DNA of 64,000 bases from positions 1 through 64,000 of the forward strand of contig CAWIMQ010000007.1 in assembly GCA_963837265.1 (NCBI GenBank), read 5' to 3'. Origin of the DNA: DATBLE01 sp963837265. Lineage in GTDB: Bacteria > Actinomycetota > Thermoleophilia > Gaiellales > Gaiellaceae. Shown in pieces: positions 61,003-64,000 of this stretch. Each line of letters begins with the position of its first letter. Within the stretch, counting starts at the first letter, position 1. A model generated the notes under the pieces. It saw nothing but the letters and a program-made list of their open reading frames with translations. It made no database searches and had not been told where the DNA came from. A program made the position numbers and the translations under genes.

Positions 61003-61577
61003 GTGCTCGCCGGTTGCGATCGCCGGCCAGCCGTGCTCCTGCGCGGGCGTGGGCGCGTCGAAGGCGCTCGTGAACCAGTCGCGCGTCGGCGGGCTGAAGA
61101 GGTCGAGGACGTCGATGCCGGGAGGGTACTGGCTCCGCGCATCTCGAACAAGTGTTCGTGAGGCGGCGAGCGGGCCGAAAGAGCCGCAGCCCGTCCGACG
61201 GCGGCTCAGTCGGCTGGAGGATCCCCCGGCCGGCGAACGCCTTCGCGACCGCCCCAGCGGCCTTCCTGCCGTGGAGCGCCTGCGCCGTCGCCACCGTGCG
61301 GCCGGCGAGGTCGGTCATCGTCGTGCCGGGCGTGGCGGTGGTACCCGAACGTGTTCGTTCCGGAGCGTGCCGGCTTGCCGGTCTCGCTCACCGCCTGCGC
61401 GCAGCCCCGGTGAGCGTGCCGCTCCGCGTCGACGTTCGTGAGCGTGACGTCGTGGTAGGCGGGCTGGAGAGCAGCGGAGCACGGCTGCAACGCCGAGCAA
61501 CACGACGAGTGCGATCCGTCCCTTCACGAATCCCCCTTCGCTCGATGGACCGGTCGAGCGTTATCTAGGATCGGGGG
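61003..61577. other. Upstream part of Lhr and remnant-like region
   Basis: Bases 61003 to about 61150 continue the Lhr reading frame without a standard start codon. Around 61470-61527 on the minus strand there is a signal-like start (MKGRIALVVLLGVAAVL), but the frame soon becomes Arg-rich and incoherent, so it may be a decayed secreted-protein gene. No intact gene is supported. The promoter for the HhH-GPD gene lies at the right end. Confidence 0.4.
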
Positions 61578-62129
61578 GTGCCAGACCGGCTCCACTTCAC
61601 CGGCGACGACGAGGCCGATGCGCTGCTCGCGCGGGAGCCGATGGCGCTCCTGATCGGCTTCGCGCTCGACCAGCAGGTGCCCGTGCCGACGGCCTTCGCC
61701 GGCCCGTTGAAGCTCGAGCAGCGGCTCGGCACCCTCGACCCGGGCCGGATCGCGGCGACCGATCCGGGCACGCTCGAGGAGGTGTTCCGGCAGAAGCCGG
61801 CGATCCACCGCTTCCCGGGTGCGATGGCCGCCCGTGTCCAGAAGTTGAGCGCGCTCGTCGTCGAGCGGTACGGGGGCCGGGCCGAGCGGCTGTGGACGGA
61901 GGCCGGGGACGCCGGCGACCTGCAGCAGCGGATCGGCGAGCTCCCCGGCTTCGGCGAGATGAAGATCAAGGCGCTCGGCTCCGTGCTTGCGAAGCGGTTC
62001 GGCGTGGCGGCCGCCGAGGGTCTCGTCCCCGGCCATCCGACGCTCGGCGACGTCGACTCGCCCGAGGCGCTCGCCGCCTACCAGGCCGCGAAGCGCGCCC
62101 ACAAGGCGTCGCTCAGAGCCAAGGCGTGA
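61578..62129 (+). CDS. HhH-GPD-type base-excision DNA repair protein
   Basis: This 183-residue protein has EPMALLIGFALDQQVPVPTAF (N-terminal helices), the helix-hairpin-helix with IGELPGFGEMKIKALGSVL (~117-135), and a short C-terminal part. This matches small actinobacterial HhH-GPD glycosylases, but the catalytic Asp is not evident to me. The GTG at 61578 has a TAGGAT box 6 nt upstream (61566-61571). It is divergent from Lhr and is the first of three overlapping genes. Confidence 0.85.
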   Translation: MPDRLHFTGDDEADALLAREPMALLIGFALDQQVPVPTAFAGPLKLEQRLGTLDPGRIAATDPGTLEEVFRQKPAIHRFPGAMAARVQKLSALVVERYGGRAERLWTEAGDAGDLQQRIGELPGFGEMKIKALGSVLAKRFGVAAAEGLVPGHPTLGDVDSPEALAAYQAAKRAHKASLRAKA

Positions 62130-62542
62130 GGCAGCGCGTCCTCGCATACGTGACGCGCGAGCGCGACGGGCGGACCGAGCTGCTCGTCTTCGACCACCGT
62201 GATCATCCGGGCGCCGGTACGCAGGTGCCCGCCGGCCGCGTCGATCCGGGCGAGACCGTCGAGCAGTGCCTGCGCCGAGAGCTGCACGAGGAAGCCGGGC
62301 TCGATGCCGTTCGGATCGTCCGCGAGCTGCCCGTGCTCGGCGGCTGGGTCGCCGCTTCGCGCTACGAGAACCATGCTTTCGAGGTGCGCGTCGCCGGGAC
62401 CGAGCCGGCCGACGCCTGGGAGCATGTCGTGGCCGGCGACGGGGACGACGCCGGGCTCGTCTTCTGCTACCGGTGGGTGCCGGTCGAGCACGGGATCGAG
62501 CTGTGGGGCGGCGCCGACCCCACCTGCATGCAGCTCGGATGA
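62126..62542 (+). CDS. Nudix hydrolase
   Basis: This 138-residue protein has a Nudix box beginning at G in AGRVDPGETVEQCL and ending RRELHEEAGL (residues ~33-55), with the three Glu/Asp metal ligands REL-EE. The family removes damaged nucleotides or nucleoside diphosphate derivatives. The GTG at 62126 overlaps the HhH-GPD stop by 4 bp (GTGA). Pairing with a DNA glycosylase suggests nucleotide-pool sanitation. Confidence 0.92.
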   Translation: MRQRVLAYVTRERDGRTELLVFDHRDHPGAGTQVPAGRVDPGETVEQCLRRELHEEAGLDAVRIVRELPVLGGWVAASRYENHAFEVRVAGTEPADAWEHVVAGDGDDAGLVFCYRWVPVEHGIELWGGADPTCMQLG

Positions 62543-63450
62543 GAGTCACGGCCGGGCTCGTCCCGGTGCTCGCCTTCGCCGGTCTCGCCCTCGGGGGCGC
62601 GGCCGGTCGGACGCCCACGCTCGCCGGCTGCCCGTTGTTCCCGGCCGACAACCCGTGGAACCGGCACGTGGACACGCTGCCGGTCGCCGCCGGCTCCGGA
62701 GCGATCGTCGCGACGATCGGACCGGACGCGGGCCTCCACCCCGATTTCGGCTCGGGAACGTGGGACGGCGGCCCGATCGGCATCCCGTACACGGTCGTCA
62801 CCGCCGCCCAGCGGAAGGTGCGGGTGTCGTTCGACTACGCCGGCGAAAGCGACCGGGGGCCTTACCCGATCCCCGCCCGGGTGAAGATCGAGTGGGGCAG
62901 CGACCGCCACGCGCTGATCGTCGACCGGAGCGCCTGCCGCCTCTACGAGCTGTACGGGCTGAAGCGGACGGCGCGCGGATGGCACGCCGGCTCCGGGGCG
63001 ATCTGGAGCCTTCGCTCGAACCGTGTCCGTCCCGCGGGCTGGACGTCGGCCGACGCCGCCGGGCTCCCGATCCTCCCCGGCCTGGTCCGCTACGACGAGG
63101 TCGCCGCCGGCCATGTCGACCACGCCCTTCGGTTTACCGTCGAGCGCACCCGGCGCGCCTACGTGTGGCCGGCACGGCACTACGCGAGCGACGGAACCGA
63201 CCCGACCCTGCCGCCGATGGGATTGCGGCTCAGGCTGCGCGCCGACTACCCGATCGCCGGCTTTCCACGCCAGGCGCGCGTCATCCTCGCAGCGCTCAAG
63301 CGCTATGGGATGGTCGTTGCCGACAACGGCTCGAGCTGGTACCTCAGCGGCGCTCCCGACCCGCGCTGGTCGAACGGCGACCTGCACACGCTCGGGCGGG
63401 TCAAGGGCTCCGACTTCGAGGTCGTCGACCCGGCCGCGATCCGTCACTGA
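62539..63450 (+). CDS. Secreted protein of unknown function (303 aa)
   Basis: This 303-residue protein starts with a signal peptide (VTAGLVPVLAFAGLALGG). It continues GCPLFPADNPWNRHVDTLPV and DFGSGTWDGGPIGIPYTVV with a HALIVDRSACRLYELYGL core. The C-terminal half ends SSWYLSGAPDPRWSNGD. I do not recognise a characterised family; the fold may be a secreted enzyme or binding protein. The ATG overlaps the Nudix stop by 4 bp (ATGA), an unusual pairing of an exported protein with repair genes. Confidence 0.75.
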   Translation: MRVTAGLVPVLAFAGLALGGAAGRTPTLAGCPLFPADNPWNRHVDTLPVAAGSGAIVATIGPDAGLHPDFGSGTWDGGPIGIPYTVVTAAQRKVRVSFDYAGESDRGPYPIPARVKIEWGSDRHALIVDRSACRLYELYGLKRTARGWHAGSGAIWSLRSNRVRPAGWTSADAAGLPILPGLVRYDEVAAGHVDHALRFTVERTRRAYVWPARHYASDGTDPTLPPMGLRLRLRADYPIAGFPRQARVILAALKRYGMVVADNGSSWYLSGAPDPRWSNGDLHTLGRVKGSDFEVVDPAAIRH

Positions 63451-63520
63451 GGCGGCGATCCGGCAGGCGCCGCCGCCCCCGCGCCTGCGGAGGAGAAGTT
63501 GCGCTTCCGTCCCACCACAG

Positions 63521-63640
63521 GTGCCAGGCACTCGCGGTGGGATAAGAGTTGCACTCTCTCCACACGTTCAGTGCCAGGCACTCGCGGTGGAAGAAGAGTT
63601 CCAATGTCGCCACACGTTCAGTGCCAGGCACTTGCTGTGG
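63521..63640. repeat. Tandem array of a GTGCCAGGCAC palindromic unit, 50-bp period
   Basis: GTGCCAGGCACTCGCGGTGG starts at 63521 and 63571, and a variant GTGCCAGGCACTTGCTGTGG starts at 63621: exact 50-bp spacing. The intervening 30 bp are also similar (AGAGTT...CACACGTTCA), so this is a tandem duplication of a REP-like unit rather than a CRISPR. The GTGCC-A-GGCAC core is a palindrome. Confidence 0.8.
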
Positions 63641-64000
63641 AGGAAGACACGCCTTCTCCTTCCAGGTCGCGGAGCGCCGTCAGCGCCGCCGAGTGGCCGC
63701 ACATTCCGTGGACGCCGCCGCCGGGCGGGGTCGCCGACGAGCAGAGGTAGACACCGCGAACCGGCGTCCGGTACGGGTTGAGCCGCGGCGCAGGGCGCGT
63801 CAGGAGCTGGCCGAGGTCCATCGTGCCGCCGTTCACGTCGCCGCCGACGAGGTTTCGGTTGCGGGCCTCGAAGTCGGCAGGGGTGGTCACGCGCCGGGCG
63901 AGGACGAGGTCCCGGAAACCCGGAGCGAAACGGTCGACCTGCGCCTCGATCTCGCCGGTCACGTCGCCCGGCCAGCCGTTCGGGACATGACAGTACGCCC
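63618..64000 (-). CDS. Phytoene dehydrogenase-like FAD-dependent oxidoreductase, partial (3' end)
   Basis: The window cuts this gene at its 5' side; about 127 codons of the C-terminus are present. It reads YCHVPNGWPGDVTGEIEAQVDRFAPGF and ends with GVYLCSSATPPGGGVHGMCGHSAAL, the conserved C-terminal block of phytoene-desaturase-like flavoproteins. The last ~10 residues run into the 50-bp repeat, so the natural stop may have been altered by that insertion. The substrate could be a carotenoid or another isoprenoid. Confidence 0.8.
   Translation of the reverse strand, partial: AYCHVPNGWPGDVTGEIEAQVDRFAPGFRDLVLARRVTTPADFEARNRNLVGGDVNGGTMDLGQLLTRPAPRLNPYRTPVRGVYLCSSATPPGGGVHGMCGHSAALTALRDLEGEGVSSSTASAWH

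Noticed and set aside
63521..63640. Possible CRISPR array (three spaced repeats)
   Set aside because: The 30-bp spacers are similar to each other, only three units exist and no cas gene is near; it is a tandem duplication of a palindromic unit.

Overview
The window is high-GC DNA (about 70% by eye) with GTG and TTG starts mixed among ATG, dense 1-4 bp gene overlaps and many apparent leaderless promoters. This fits an actinobacterium. A WhiG/FliA-type sigma factor, F420-type luciferase-like and PNPOx-like proteins, Nei-type glycosylase, tandem adenylate cyclase/AAA/TPR regulators and a secreted collagen-like GPAGPA protein point to Actinomycetota, probably a Thermoleophilia-like soil lineage. 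The class is an inference and no marker gene here proves it.

Region 1 (0-24 kb) is core metabolism and regulation. It holds an aldehyde dehydrogenase, the phosphoketolase/acetate kinase pair (xfp-ackA), an atypical EF-G-like GTPase, a sigma factor, tRNA-Trp and a phytanoyl-CoA dioxygenase-like gene. A leucine-catabolism-like cluster follows (carboxyltransferase, enoyl-CoA hydratase, biotin carboxylase/BCCP, with an acyl-CoA dehydrogenase further on), then an MFS transporter, leucyl aminopeptidase and an MBL-rhodanese protein.

Region 2 (24-46 kb) has two tandem ~1055-residue adenylate cyclase/ATPase/TPR paralogues, a run of threonine ammonia-lyase, MeaB GTPase, MFS exporter and HisC-like aminotransferase, then gamma-glutamyltransferase. 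A parA-ftsZ pair follows, whose FtsZ carries a long Pro/Glu-rich N-terminal extension. After that come Nei glycosylase, F420-type oxidoreductases and an AhpD-like protein.

Region 3 (46-56 kb) is accessory DNA and the most interesting part. Small single genes of unrelated function (VOC, GFA, cupins, GNAT, S51 peptidase, aminoglycoside-nucleotidyltransferase-like, DUF3237-like, tiny membrane proteins) are separated by about 13 diverged copies of a ~30-bp motif. All copies point the same way even where the gene between them is inverted. From 49.35 to 55.8 kb there is close to one gene per repeat interval. This resembles a gene-cassette array, but no integrase and no canonical attC core is visible. 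Gene fragments (a truncated GNAT and a glycosidase/solute-binding-protein chimera) sit at its left side. A VapBC-type toxin-antitoxin module closes it on the right.

Region 4 (56-64 kb) carries a large Lhr-type helicase, a divergent overlapping HhH-GPD/Nudix/secreted-protein operon, a 50-bp-period tandem repeat and the 3' end of a phytoene-dehydrogenase-like flavoprotein.

Two sequence-level themes run through the window. A TANNNT box lies 5-9 nt before at least two dozen start codons. Perfect GC-rich hairpins sit directly at TAG stop codons and also inside two genes as apparent in-frame insertions.
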